From Diaporthe sp. PMI_573 (Eukaryota > Ascomycota > Sordariomycetes > Diaporthales > Diaporthaceae): DNA of 64,000 nucleotides. Location: positions 620,001 through 684,000 of the forward strand of contig JAJTUP010000038.1 of the NCBI GenBank assembly GCA_021399435.1. The letters are read 5' to 3'. The notes below the pieces were generated by a model. The model was not told where the DNA came from. It did no database searches and saw only the letters and a list, made by a program, of their open reading frames with translations. Positions within the stretch are counted from its first letter, which is position 1. Every line of letters starts with the position of its first letter. Of this stretch, positions 38,344 to 50,670 are shown in pieces. The position numbers and the translations under genes are program-made.

Positions 38344-39179
38344 GATTAATAATATTATGACTGTTACGATACGTATATAAGTGAAAGCGATGCAATTGCA
38401 GAAATGCAAGGAGTACAACAAATGAAGGCTGTCATACCTACCCCTACACGATCCTGCTCCGATTCTGCATGTGAAGGACTTGCTGCTGCCTTCCCTGAAA
38501 CAAAAATCATTGGACTCGACTTCCCTTGCCGAAATGCTCCAGCAGCCAGGACTTGGAAGGAGTGCTCACGCGCAAGTTCGCCAGCACCTTCTTGGGTGTT
38601 ATTCCGTCATCGAACGCGGCTCCTTTCTCCATGATACGACTTGGCTGTACCCACTGGCAGTCGTTACGGGTAGTTTCCTCTGCGACTCTGGCTTCGGGAT
38701 GTGCAAGACCAGGCAACTGCTTCTGCCACCTGCTGTTTCTCAAAACACAATAATGCTCAAAGACCCCGTCCCCCCCTCTCTGCATCTCCTGGCTTTTCTT
38801 CTTCCCTTCACTTTTACAACATGCCCGCACAGCCTCTCCTCGCAATTCCACACCTCCATCTCGGCGCCGACCATCGTGCGCGCCGGCATCTCACATCTCC
38901 TCACTTACCTCAGTGCCACCACGGCACTTGATTTCCCTGTGTCACAAATCTTCGCGTTCCCGAGCCGCGTGCGGGCCTTGTTCCAGCTTTGACAAGCCTC
39001 ACCACGTCTCAGAGCACTTGCTCTCGAAGCCTTTTCATCTGTCTCAGTCCTACTCCGCCTTCTATGCCACACATCTAACCAGCTGCCCCGGACAGTTCAC
39101 CACCGCGGTGCTCGCGAAGCCGATGTCGTGGCCGGCAGTATTATTCATCACAGACAGATGCCAAGGTGGGATCCCCTAT

Positions 39180-39306
39180 CCCCCGCTCTCTCCGTCCCCT
39201 CGTTCTTGTTTTCTCTCAGTCCCCTCGTCCTCGTTTGCTTTCAGTCCCCTCGTTCTCTTTTTGTCTTCGTCCCCTCGTCCTCGTTTTCTCTCCGTCCCCT
39301 CGAACA
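39180..39306. repeat. CT-rich minisatellite, about five imperfect units
   Basis: The phrase TCCCCTCGTYCTCGTTTKCTYTC recurs at about 26-base spacing. The units vary at a few positions, for example TTTTTGTCTTC in one of them. Open frames across it are repetitive (SPLVLVF-type on plus, EDEGTER-type on minus) and are not believed to be genes. Confidence 0.8.
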
Positions 39307-39934
39307 CCGGCCAAGATGAAAAGGAATGTAAGACGCCTCTGCCGTAGGCATGCGCACCATGAGCGTGAGCGCGATGAGTGGTTCCGTGTGTTTTTCTGAG
39401 CTTTTTCACTCGCGGTTTTGTCCTTCGGGAATTTTCCTGCGCCCACCAGCTTTTTGCTGATGGAAAATCTCTCATTTGTAGGTCACGACACCCACCAAAT
39501 TCTCGAACCTCAAGCCGGTCACAAGCTACGGCACGGCGAACTTTGGCCCAGCAGGTGGTGGCGGGAGCTAGTATTTTGGGTTTGTTCTTACGTCCAGACT
39601 CGGGTCGAAGATGGCGTGGTTCGGAGAAGACACTCGAGAGGCTAGCTCTCAGTTACTTTCTTTTCACTTCTTTATTAGTTCTTGTGTCTAGATGTAGTCC
39701 AATATTATGCCTACATTCACTTTTGACTAGATCATTCGCGTATCTAGTTGGCTGGGTTGATCGCCCTTTTGGGTGGTGTGGTCCTTGATAAAATTTACCT
39801 ACTGAGCAGGCCTATCTGGACTAATTGTCCCAACATCCGTCGTGTGGTCTAGTTCGCCTACTAGTGGTAGAATTTTTACTGCGGGGTTAGCATATGTGGG
39901 GCTAAAGTTGAATTTATGGAGCCTGCGTGTGTCA

Positions 39935-39961
39935 CTGATAAGCAATGCGCATGCTTATCAG
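39935..39961. repeat. Perfect 9-bp inverted repeat with palindromic spacer
   Basis: The arms CTGATAAGC and GCTTATCAG flank AATGCGCAT, which is itself almost palindromic, so about 25 bases could form a cruciform or bind a dimeric protein. Confidence 0.6.
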
Positions 39962-41395
39962 CATCAGCCCCACATTTTGAAAACGTCCCCAACTGGGCCT
40001 ACCGTTTTCTCACCGTTACAGGTTAATCATGCCGAACAGAGGCTACACCCCAGGTGTATATTTAATTAAGTTCAAAACCCCACTATAAAACAGGTTTCTA
40101 TTGCAGATGCATAGTCTCAGCCCACTCCGTCATGACCCAAAAAAAAGCGGCGAACAGCTCACCTGCTAAATTGAGTGCACTCAGCTACGGCTAGCTTCCT
40201 TTGTGTTGACAACTTCGGCAGGGTATTGTGTCTTCGTGCTGGCGAGAGTTACTGAACAGATCATAGAGCCGAAAATCACCACGAGAACAGAGAAGTCGGC
40301 AACTGGCCCGCTGCACAACACATTACTGTGCCTAGATAGGACAATTCCTATCTAGTGCAGAGCCTTGGCCGCCTTGGCCCAACGAGACACCCTTTACGGC
40401 CAAGGTCTTCACTTGAGAATCATGATGATCGCTGGTCGGCGGGGATACGTGGCTCCTACTCTCTAGCCGCGGCACAAAAAAAAACATGTGACGTGTGTCT
40501 GAGTCATTCTATGCGCAGGAACCTGAGTCATGGCAACCGACAACAGCGCTGTAGGCTGTGCGCATTAGCTGGACCTCGCCCTGCGCAAGCTGCCATTTGC
40601 TAGCAGCCTACCCCTGTGTACCCCACCTCTCAAAAGATGCCAGCCCTCTACCTGACGGCCCACTATAAAGCAGGTTTTGCGCAGCAATGTTGCATTAGGC
40701 TGTGACCTGTGACGCCCTGGCCCCTCTCTCCCCAGTGTCTGTGTGCTCAGCGCGCAGAATTAGCGGTGGGTCATGAGTCCGAAATCGATGCCTATTGACT
40801 GAACCGAGAATTGAGCAGAATGCCATTCGCCTCTCCCTGTTCTTGCAATGCATCCCGGCGCACAGGCAACTCTACCCAATTTCCAAATCGAGTACGAGTC
40901 ATTTCGTACAACTCATCTTTTCCTTATGACCCACTTTGCGCCAATATCTTGAACTCTTGAACTGCAGAACCAACTGTTTTACACCCCTGTAGGCTGCGCA
41001 GCTCACCCACACAGAATATCCCGCATCACCAACAGGACGGCCCACTCGCGTAAATCTCTGCGTAATGAGCTGAAATGCAGGTTTAGGCAAGGCAGAAGCG
41101 CGTCACGCAAGTCTGAGTCATTTGCTCTAGCCAGAGCACAGGGGTACCCTGTAGGGGCAAAGGCTTTAGCCATCTGCGCTGGAGGCAGTGCAAACTGGCA
41201 GACTGGGCGGTCTCTGCGCAAAAGTGTCCAAGGCTGCGGAGCAATCAATTCAGGCGGTGTGAGAAGGGGACCCCACTCATGTGAGCAGCGAAGAAGGCAC
41301 AGCATCTTCGGCATGAAGATGAGCAGGCCCACAAATTTGTTGTTGCCTGAAACCTGCCCAACGACTGGCGTGGAGATGCGGTCAGGTGCAATAGT

Positions 41396-41628
41396 GCACA
41401 ACCCAGGCATCAGCAGGCGGTGTACAAAGGCTGCGCACAGCCATACATTAGGATGGTGTCAAAGGCTAGGCCCCGGCATCAGGGGGGCGATGTAATGTAA
41501 AGGCTGCGCATAATCCTGGCATCAGGATGGAGGCGGTATGTGTAAAGGCTGCGCACAAATTAGGCATCAAGATGCGGTGTGTGCAAAGGCTGCGCACAAC
41601 CGGGCATTGGTCAAGTGTGTGTGGGCAC
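41396..41628. repeat. Minisatellite with AAAGGCTGCGCACAA core, about five units
   Basis: Imperfect units of about 40-50 bases are built from GGTGTGTAAAGGCTGCGCACAA and GGCATCAGGATG half-units. They repeat until about 130 bp before the presumed promoter of the dioxygenase-like gene. One unit near 41455-41490 is degenerate. Confidence 0.8.
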
Positions 41629-41898
41629 GCAGCATGCATTCTCCCCACACAGGGCCCAACAAGTGATTCGCATCCTCATCCCGTTGTTGCCTGAGCCCAC
41701 CGCGCTACTTCAGGCAAAAGCTTACCCACCGCAAACTTTATTAAAGATGTAGGCGTGTCGCTGATAAGTTTGGAGGAGCCCAAGCAATCTAGGTCCAACG
41801 TCCTCGGCACTCTTCTTCTCTCGTCTTTTTGCGACTCAGTTTCTCTACCTCCATCGTCTTTCCAGTCTCGAACTATACGCCCAGTCAAGCCTACGAGA

Positions 41899-44800
41899 AT
41901 GGATGACTCAGAAGACAGTTGGTTTGAAGCTGAAGACCAAATTGGGACCGAAGCTGAAGTCAACGAGTTTGAGCGCTTCCGACAAGATTTTCTCGAGCGC
42001 ATCGAACGAATCGAGGCGGCAGGATCTTTTGCAACTAGCGGCACCTTCGACGCTTACCAGAACCCCGGGGTTCCGGTAGACGGCGAGCTCATCGCGCTGC
42101 CACTATTAGAAGACGGGGCTCGAAAGCTGGCAAGCCGCAGTCACAAGGCTGAAAAGAACAAACAAACGCTGGAGATTGGCGCCAACAGAATCAATTTCCA
42201 GAACCCGGGATGGCTCGAATTTGTGAACAAACTTGTCAAGCGCGTTGCTTGTGAGCTCGGAGTACCATCAGTCGACAGCGAGTCCCATATTCGTGCCGAG
42301 CTCCACAAGAGCCTTCTATATGAACCGGGGGCTATATTCAAGGCTCACAAGGAGTAGGCCAAGACGGAGAATGGCAATTTGTGACGATAGTTAACTGTGT
42401 ACAACAGTACGGAGAAGATCCCAGGCATGTTTGGGACGCTTGTCATTTGCCTCCCCTCGAAACACACCGGCGGCATTGTGTGCTTGCAGCATGGGCAAGG
42501 CTCTATAGAACTGTCCACAGCCGAAGATTCCGAGTTCAAATGCTCTTATCTTGCCTGGTACACGGATGTTACTCATAAAGTAAGTATATTATACTTTATC
42601 CACCTCCGTTCCAAACACGGCGATCTATATGCTAATAAATGCAAAGATCAAGCCGGTTCAGAAAGGACACCGATGGGTTCTGACTTATAACCTCATCTTT
42701 CGTCCTAAGACCTCTTGCCCATCGGCGTCAAGGCTGGAGTCTCAGACTAAAAGCATAGTACAAGTCCTCTCCAGATGGGAAAGCCTGAAGTGTCCGCCAA
42801 GTTTTCTTGCTTATCCTTTTAAGTCTTTCATACAACATGAAAAACTTGACTCTGTCTTGCCTAACAGGCCCCGATTACCAGCTTGCTCGCTGTCTTGCTG
42901 ATAGCTGCGCTAAGAGCGGCAAATTCCACATTTTCCTTGGTCAATTCAAGTTATGTAGGAGTTGGCCAAACAACAAGGACTTCAAAGACAGGTCCCAGCA
43001 AACTCGTATCAGCTATCTTCACCAGGTCTGTGATCTCGAGGGATTTGGACTGTCTCCGGTGAAAGTCAACATGCCAGAGTCCCATTGGTTAGACCGCTCA
43101 TTCTATGGAAAGCCCGACATTCGGAAGGGCGGAAAGTATAATAAAGGTGGGCACGAGGATTTTGTGGAAACTTACTGGGATACGGTAAGCTTTCCTAGAA
43201 TTGGATGACAATAATGAGTCTGCCGTCACTAAAAGACAATCTCACCAACAGGTCGTTCTAATTGTCCCGGAGAACTTACTGCATGCGCCCCTCTGGCACG
43301 GAAGCTGGTCACGACGCCGTGGGAGCTGTGCTGAAGCATTTGCATACCAACGTCGGCGAAAAGACCAACCCGTTACCACGCAAGATTTTTGATCACATTT
43401 GCCGCATGGTCTTGGAGGAAGGGTTCGCCACCAAAAAGGAAAACGACGATTACATAGGCCATGTCGCAGTCGCCGCTGCGCGTCTCAGAGACCAGTCTTT
43501 CTTCAGAGAAGCACACGAGCACACCCTCGTATCCTGGGGAGATAGCCGATGGTCTAAATTAGGCGGACTCATTGATATCGAAGCTCCGTCAGTGGACTTA
43601 AAGGAGTAATCCCTGCCCCCGATTCCACCATACTGTTTGCCCATACCACTAACATGCTCGTCTACTTTAGTATTGTCGAGGCTGCGTACAAATGCGAATT
43701 CTTTCCCAGTATCTACCTGGCTCTGACCCATTTCTTCCACGAGTTCCGCATCCACAATCCCGCCGCGAAAGAGCACGTTAAGTTGGAGTGCGCGAAGCAG
43801 TGGTATAGCGACAGACTAATCGGCCTGCTTGATCGCTACAACGGTCGCGCGGAAGAAGACGATGCTGGCACTATCATGAACATTGTTTTGGGCCATATAA
43901 TTCAGAATACGCCAGAACAGCGGTAAGAAGAGCAAGCATATTATTCTTTTGGGGTTATAGCTCTTTGGAAATTGAGTTATTCGATCCCTGGGCACCGATG
44001 GACTTGTCCTCTGTAGCTAACTCCGAACAGAGATGAGATTGACCAAGCAGTCGAGGGCTTCGTTCAGAAATTCCAAGGAGTCGAAAGTTTTGTGAATGCA
44101 CTGGCTGTGGAGATCATCCTCGAACTATCGCATCCAAAAGGCATACGGTCTATGTTCCTTCATCTCTTTCGCCTCGTTCTGGAACAGCAATATCAACCTT
44201 CAATCTTGAGCTCTGGTATAGATACCTAAAGAGTACACGCCGGAGGGATAATGCCACTCTCCGGGATGAAAAGAGTCCCCGAACAGGCAATGGTGAACTC
44301 ATACGAGCTTTCATCGACTTGGCAGCCGCGTACAGTGAGGACGCAGCCTCCCATATATTATGGAAGATTTCAATGCAGGCTTCCAAAATTACGACAGATG
44401 CAGTTTCCGGCATTCTGTTACCACTGATTAAGGCACTCCTTCCTTCGGCAGACACGCGCTCTCTGGAAGTTCAGTATTGGTTACAGTTGTTCGTGAAGGC
44501 CTACATCACGCAGAGCGTGAGCAAGGAGCCATCAAAGCCAGTGAACTGGGCTCGCCGAGGGGAGATGCACGAGTGCTCACGGGAAGGTTGTGCATGTTCA
44601 CAGGTGAACGCCTTCTTGGAGGACCCCAACGCCAAGGAACAAACGATCGACTTGGGCCCAGATTCCGACCACGTACTGGCTTGGTTTCAGGAATTTGTCG
44701 AAGTCGATTATCTTGGAGCTGGCAAGATCCATTTCACAAAAACCCTAAAACATTGGGTCAAGCGGCATGGCATTTGGGAGCGGGAGGTCGAGAGCGCACA

Positions 44801-45065
44801 ACGGAATCTCCGGGATTTGCCACAGGACGAGCTGAAACAAGCCCTCGGCACTCAGTACGGGACGCTGATGGCGCTCGACTTGGTCAGGGTCGACGGGACC
44901 ACCGCCGCGCAAAGCAGCGTCGGCAAACCCTCAAATAACACCAACTTGGATGCACCAAAACGCCCTCAGAACGGAGACCCGGACCACGCCGGACGTGACG
45001 TTCAGAAGCGCGCGCGGCGCGGCACAGGAGGTACACTAGGGCAAAGGAGAAGCGAAAGAGATTAA
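41899..45065 (+). pseudogene. 2OG-Fe(II) dioxygenase (P4H-like) family gene with three frame breaks
   Basis: The first exons are clean: 41899-42353, 42408-42579, then from 42647, with matching phases. They encode an acidic N-terminus, FKAHKDTEKIPGMFGTLV…PSKHTGG and KGHRWVLTYNL. HKD is the expected HxD iron ligand and is formed across the first splice junction; the later His-Arg fits the distal His and 2-oxoglutarate region. Later exons also splice in phase: 43184/43252, 43605/43671 and 43922/44031. However, the frame that continues the similarity changes without a usable intron near 42830, between 43270 and 43320, and between 44150 and 44215. The C-terminal 248 codons end at 45065 with a basic tail. 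Either the gene is decaying or the sequence has three single-base errors. Substrate unknown. Without the breaks it would encode roughly 900 residues. Confidence 0.6.
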
Positions 45066-47850
45066 ATGAAGGACAGGAAAACGAGGGATAGAGCTTCGTG
45101 TTCTTTTTCTTTTCCTTTTTTCTTTGTTTTTTATTCTATTTTACAAGCCTGCTGTTCTATAATCGCTGTCGCAGCTTGACCAAATTCCTCGAATCTCCGC
45201 AAAATCTCAAGAGACGGTGGTCCAAGTGGAAGGTTAACTTGGCTAGTGACTTGACCGGGCCAGAAGATAACACAGGACGATTGTTCCACGACCTCGGGGG
45301 CGCTCATGCTTGGTTAGCGTACGAAGCTTTGAGGCCAACAAGCTCGCATCACTCTGGGTCGCAGGACTATCAACGTCGGTTTGCTCGGTTTCAGAAGCAG
45401 CCTCACGAGTCAAGGGAAAGACTTGCAACGATGCTTGCTGCCGCGTCACATCATCCGATACTAAATGGAAGGGTTTCAGCGGTGCACGCACAGGCCGCTA
45501 CTATTAGCCGCCCGATGTATGGGTCAAATACACCGTCGTCCGTCCAGACAGCTTCTACGCCTGCGAAGCGTCGTCGTATGTTCCCCTCTCCACAAGCTGA
45601 GTGTCGGCTGCTAGCTAACAAGTCAGGCACCGAGGAATGCTCTACGGGACTCAGCGCATGGTCTCTCACACCACCCCATCCAACACCCCCAGTCAGCCGC
45701 TACCCTCACCAAGGGTGTATTTAAGTGAGGTTGAATAGCAGGCTCTGATTGGCTGCAGCCGCTTAGTCAGCAGGTTGGGTGTCCGCCCTCCAAATTTGGG
45801 TGTACAAATCTCCGTTTACACAATAAAAGCAACCGTCTTCTCCGTGAATCCCTACATACTGCATGAATGGTCTCTTTCCTATCATCTGACCCCTGACTGG
45901 CTACTTAAGCGCCCCTGTTTGTACCTACTATTTCTTTCCTTTCCCTTTCTCGAAACCTCTACCTGTGGTACTGATAGATCTAGTAATACTGTAGTGTCAA
46001 AACCGCTCATAGAGATCTACATATATGAAATTCCTGTTGCTACAACGCAAGTGAGAGCATTCTAGGCGCAGTCCTTTACGACCAACTATATGTAGACACT
46101 CGATCTTACAGTCTTAAATAGAACCTACCTCCTGGTAAGGTATGGCCTGTTGATGGGAGAAGCATATAAGGCAGTTTAATCTTGCTTTACAGAGTAATAT
46201 TGGCAAGACAGGTGCTATGGATTACAATGATAAAGTTATTAAAAACCTGTTGGAGAGGATGTTACATATCTGCAAGTTGAAGGCAAGACTACAGCTGTGA
46301 GGGGAATCTTACTCAACATATATTAGAAGCACCAGGTTAGTTTCTGTTTTGATAAGATATATGATAGAAAGATAGTAGATATGCCCTTTTGGAGAGACAC
46401 CCAATCTTCTGTATCTAGTTAGTACAAGTTTAAACAATGAGGTTTTACATCTGACTTTCCTGGAACTAAACTATAAGTGTGCTTGCGCTTCGAAATGGCT
46501 AGCAATAATTAAAACTTTGCCTCATACATGATCATGGTGGCACCATGAGAAATGTATACAAACTCGCTCCCTTCTCCTAGTCCAAATTTGATCTGGTGAC
46601 GCAGGACCGAGTACTCCATTCGGCCGGATACCGGCGGTTCTAAGACCAGTGATCTTATAAGATATATTAGCGCTGTGGACTAAACTTGAACTCGTACTTC
46701 CTAGAATCGTTACATTTGCAGGTGCTCTTTTGTTGATGGCTACGGCAAAGAGTCCATAATAGCAGCAACGAAGCATGGCTCAACAATATCTAGGACACAC
46801 CAGTTAAGTTCCGATATTCCGCTAGTTCTGGGTAAGATACGATTATGTACATAACTATCATCTCACATCACATAATATCTGTGAAAGCGTGATCAGAAGA
46901 AGATTCCCTGAGTAGACTTACCTGTGAGCATAGTGCACGTGAAAAAGCACTCGACTTACCGCACAAGGCCTCTGGCCTGTTTAAGACCGCCAGGTTAAAG
47001 GCGACAGCTAGCTACTTCTGAGATATCCTGGTGTACATGGTCTGGAAAAGCCGAGGTGGCCGTCAACTCGCATCGTGCGTTAGCGTCTTGGTCGTCGACA
47101 TGACCAGCAGCCCTTAGACCACTGGCATGCCTGGATCTCAACACGTCCACAGTGAAAGACAGTGCAGAAATCCAGCAGGCATCCACTAGGTACATGGAAG
47201 GCTCAGCTCGGACAAGGGATCGAGGTGGGTGTGACGCCACCGTGATTCTCTAGGGCGCACTGCTTACATCTACAAGCGTCGCCACCGCATAGTTCCATCA
47301 GAAGATCTTGGTCGTCCTATGAGAGAACTGCCGGTGATGTACGCTCTGCCTCGCTAAAGCGCAGATATCCCAACATGATTTAGCATTGCTTGTTCACCGA
47401 GAGGAAATCAATAAAGCCCGCATCTAGACCGGCAGCGGGCACCTTGGAAGGGTGGTTCACGGACATCGTCAGGGTTTTTGATTGGATCTGACGGCTTTCT
47501 ATTTGCTAGGCCGCAGAACGAAGGACCCCCCCTCTTCTCTCTTCCTCTCAGGAAGGATGGGAGAGTGGCAGGATGGACGATCTGTCACGTCATGGGCAGC
47601 TAACAGGAGCATGGATGGCTTATCTCGCCTCATAGAGCCTGCACATGATAATATTCCTAATATCTACACCGCCAGTTCGCCTGAGCAAGGCTCGCTTGCT
47701 GGGTCAGTTCAAGATTGCATCGTGCCACTTCGTCCACCCAACACGAGAATCTTTGTTCTTGCGCACTAAGCCATTGATATAACTGATAAAAAACCCTTTA
47801 AAATCCAATTTTCTTCACTTTCCCAAAAGCTTCGGCGTCATCTGAGAGTT
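45066..47850. other. AT-richer interval, no supported gene
   Basis: 2.8 kb of visibly lower GC, particularly 45760-46900, contain only short frames without motifs. A 208-codon plus-strand frame at 45098-45724 starts in a T-rich hydrophobic run (a non-ATG open stretch) and is not recognised. The low GC and lack of frames would fit an old, mutated repeat, but no terminal repeats or transposase motif were identified. Confidence 0.45.
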
Positions 47851-48721
47851 ATGGCACACGCTTCAGTCCAGCCAGGTATACGCACTGCGCAGTCCACGTT
47901 CAACGATGAAGTGAACTGCGGCCGTTACAACTTCCGCAGACGTGATTCTAAGGGGTTTGAGACAACCGATGCAAATAACCCTCAGGTGGACAAGGACAAG
48001 ATCACCTTGTCGCTTCTTGTTGAGTCGATCGTTGCATTCTGGTCCTTGATCCTACAGTCGCCCTCGTGGCCACTACAGGTCAAGCCTGAAAAGATCGCAA
48101 CTCATTCAAGTCCGCGCTCGATCTTTCCGGAAGACGAGCTTGTTAGGGGTGATCTTGTCTGTGGAGATATGTAGCCGCTCAGTGAAGGCGACCAGCCGGA
48201 GAACACGGGCCGAAACGATAATTTTCTCGCCCGTCTTGTCCTCCAGGAGGAACTAGACAGGCTCCGCCAGTGGAGGGTGTCATTTTCTGACAATGACCTC
48301 GACCGCCTCTGCATGGCCTCTCAGGCTACTTGGCAAGCTGTCTTAGAATGCTTTGTCAACATCGCTAAGACGCTGACCAGAGAATATGGTATGTTTCCAC
48401 GTCACCCAGCTAGCAAAGTTCTCCTTGCTTACGCGCCCCCGTTGCACAGACAACTCATCCTCTGGTTCGGGGGATCCCGCAGCAAAGGAGGTCTTGGATC
48501 TCGGCAGAGGGGTGCTGTCAACTTTAGTGAGCCATTTCGAAGATCAGATAACAGAATCCCAAGTTGAGGACACGGTCATGACGGAAGGGAGTTTCGATGA
48601 TGAATCTGTCGTGGCCGAGATGGGGCCTCGAGGTGAGACATTTCTCAAGGTGATCAGCGAACAGATCAACCGTCTGCAGCGGCTCTCTATCGAGATGTGC
48701 CTGCTTCTTACTAAAGTGTGA
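47851..48721 (+). pseudogene. Small fungal-specific gene with one premature TAG
   Basis: An ATG at 47851 opens a frame that continues through a single in-frame TAG at 48172-48174 to a GTATGT donor at 48388/48389. It splices in phase to 48450 and ends at 48721. Total 269 residues if the TAG is ignored. The TAG is what a C-to-T change of CAG would give. The region around LQEELDRLRQWRVSF…LTREY and the later LSTLVSHFEDQITES…FLKVISEQINRLQRLSIEM is helical. It recalls N-terminal regions of fungal signalling/STAND-associated proteins that end in a coiled, Leu-rich segment; this resemblance is weak. Expression as a full protein would need readthrough, or the gene is recently inactivated. Confidence 0.5.
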
Positions 48722-49113
48722 GGGGGATTCACTTCTGAAGGACTACATTTTGGAGCAATTTTCTGATGAGACAAATGATTCAATCATTCAATTCCCATCT
48801 TGGTGGAGGCGGTGCCGAAGTTTGCTGGTAACGAGTCTTGATGAAGTTTTCTTATACAATGGTATTATCACTTTGATGCAGCAGTCATTTATCAAATCAG
48901 ATTGTACACTTCGCCAACTGCAGAAATCCTTGAACCCCCTTAGTAGGTAAGTTAGATTTTGTACCCTTGCATCAAGTGCCAACCCGCCCTTCCTTTGAAG
49001 TGGAAGTAAGAAAGTTCATGACAACGAAAGCTAAGGTAGGTAGGGTAAGGTGCCTGGTCCCTCCTATAGGGAAAAAAAATAGAGAACCTCCGAGAATTTG
49101 TTAAAAAGTGCCT
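48722..49113. other. Short interval without supported gene
   Basis: 392 bp between convergent genes. A 66-codon plus-strand frame at 48750-48950 shows no motif. Confidence 0.4.
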
Positions 49114-50428
49114 CTAATTTGCCGTGCTGCTCACCAGCAGCTTCAAGGGGTTGATGACCCTCTGGTAAAATATCGCGCAGAATTCGTCCTCAGACGAGTC
49201 GTTATCCGAACCCTTGTCAAAGTTCAGGCAGTATCTCACGACACCATGATACTCAGGGCCTATCACATGCAGATTCTCCGAGCACCTCTGCTCGGCGAAC
49301 CCCCGCTCCAGCAGGCTGGCTCGGTTGTTTTTCAGCCGGGTCCAGAGCCGCAGCTCGAGGAAGGTGATGCCGAGATGGTACATGAAGCTCGCCCTGTCGT
49401 TGTCTCGCTCGACCATCTTGACCCGGAGGAAAGGCTCGAACTTGTCGCCCACCTTGTAGAACTCGATGTCCTCGACGCTCCACGTATCACCCAGCCACTC
49501 ACGCCAGCCGTACCACAGGGTCGCCTCGGCCAGCCTCGTAGCCATAAGTAGCCGGTCGCTCTTTCGCATGAAGATGCGGTCTTTTTCTTCCGAGGAGGAA
49601 CTCCCCAGCCCGTCCTCGATGAGCTGCGAGAGAAGCAAGTGGCTCTCGCCGGCGGGCAGCTTGCCTGCTTTCGGGTAGCAGATTTGGTGGCCGCAAACCT
49701 TGTTATCGCCGAGCTCCATGACCACGCCTCCCTTGCCTTGGGCCAGGCTACCGGGGCACACTTGGATGCGCATGGTCTCCAGGACGGCCTCCTCTGAGAG
49801 CCTAGACTTGCGATCTCCCGAGGAGGACGAGTACCCGGAGTCGCGGCGCGGGCGACCGCCTTCGCGCTTGACAACCAGGCTCGCACTCTGGCCGGACACA
49901 GCTAGTTCCTTGTCCTCTAGAGTGTTCGGGTCTTCGACCGATACTGTGGATTCCGTTTCGAACCAGATAAGCGTTTTCGCTTCGTGCACGGTAGACTGGA
50001 TCCCAACCAGTTGCACGGTGGAGGCAAAGCCGTAGGGCTTATCGGCGGGAGGCAGAGACTCATTCTTTGAGACAAGCCCGAGCAGCGCCAGATGGTGGTC
50101 GTGCCTCTTATTAGGGCATGCGGCACACAGGCATTTGTACAGGTTCCCCGTGGCCCGGCGGGCAGCGCTGAGCCTACGGAACTCTGGAGTGAGCTCGATG
50201 CGCGAGCGACGAGCCGTCCGGTCGAGAACTTGGCTCTGGAAGAGGGTGATCTTGGCATTCACCCGTTCAAGCTCCTTCTTGAATGCCGCAAAGGAGTCAG
50301 ACGTTGCAATCAGACGCCTGTTGCCATGCTCCTTCCGAGACGTTAGCCCAGTCGTTTAACTTCTCTAGTAGTTTCTAACTCACTTCATACCGCTGCATTA
50401 GACCCCGTGCGGCTTTCTGCGCTTCCAT
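49114..50428 (-). CDS. DUF7580-like fungal protein
   Basis: Two exons, 50428-50384 and 50331-49114, joined across a short intron (GTGAGT donor, GCTAAC branch) with an AAG or GAG acceptor, give about 420 residues. The body runs KKELERVNAKITLFQSQVLD, a Ser-rich linker with SGYSSSSGD, and a kinase-like-fold remnant. The latter contains LLLSQLIEDGL, RLAEATLWYGWREWLGDTW, FMYHLGITFLELRLW and YHGVVRYCLNF. This order matches the C-terminal domain called DUF7580 in fungal HeLo/prion-inhibition-type proteins (from memory, not searched). Upstream coding sense continues in the same frame beyond 50428 to a TAG at 50497-50495, so the true start may be further upstream and the TAG a mutation. It lies 240 bp downstream of the next minus-strand gene. 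Confidence 0.6.
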
Positions 50429-50670
50429 CAGGATGTGTCGGATAGCTTGTATCGAAGAGAGGCTGCTCTCAAATGCTTGATAATCCAAAAACACCTAGTA
50501 GAGATGACTGACGTCCATGATATACAGGATGTTCTTGCTAGCTAAGGAGACTGGAACAGCATATCCCTTATCGTTATCCCTTCTTTCCAGTCGAGACGGA
50601 CAGAGATAATAGCACAGTGGCGTACATGCTGTGATACCGCCATTGAGATACAGGTCGTATAACCATCCTC

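Larger units (their letters stand above)
38344..41898. other. 3.5-kb repeat-bearing interval without supported genes
   Basis: No protein-coding gene is supported. A 114-codon minus-strand frame at 38507-38851 and a 173-codon plus-strand frame at 38471-38992 overlap each other, so at most one is real; neither is recognised. The interval carries two minisatellites and a short perfect inverted repeat (listed separately). The phrase CCCACTATAAARCAGGTTT occurs twice (about 40079 and 40662), which suggests remnants of an old repeated element. Confidence 0.45.

Noticed and set aside
38471..38992. 173-codon plus and 114-codon minus overlapping frames
   Set aside because: Mutually exclusive and both unrecognised. 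The minus-strand frame has a slightly protein-like composition but no identifiable family.
42823..42867. Candidate 45-bp intron in the dioxygenase-like gene
   Set aside because: Its length is a multiple of three, so removing it does not restore the downstream frame; a frame break remains.
44148..44187. Candidate 40-bp intron in the same gene
   Set aside because: Removing it places the next exon in a frame that stops at once; it does not lead to the C-terminal frame.
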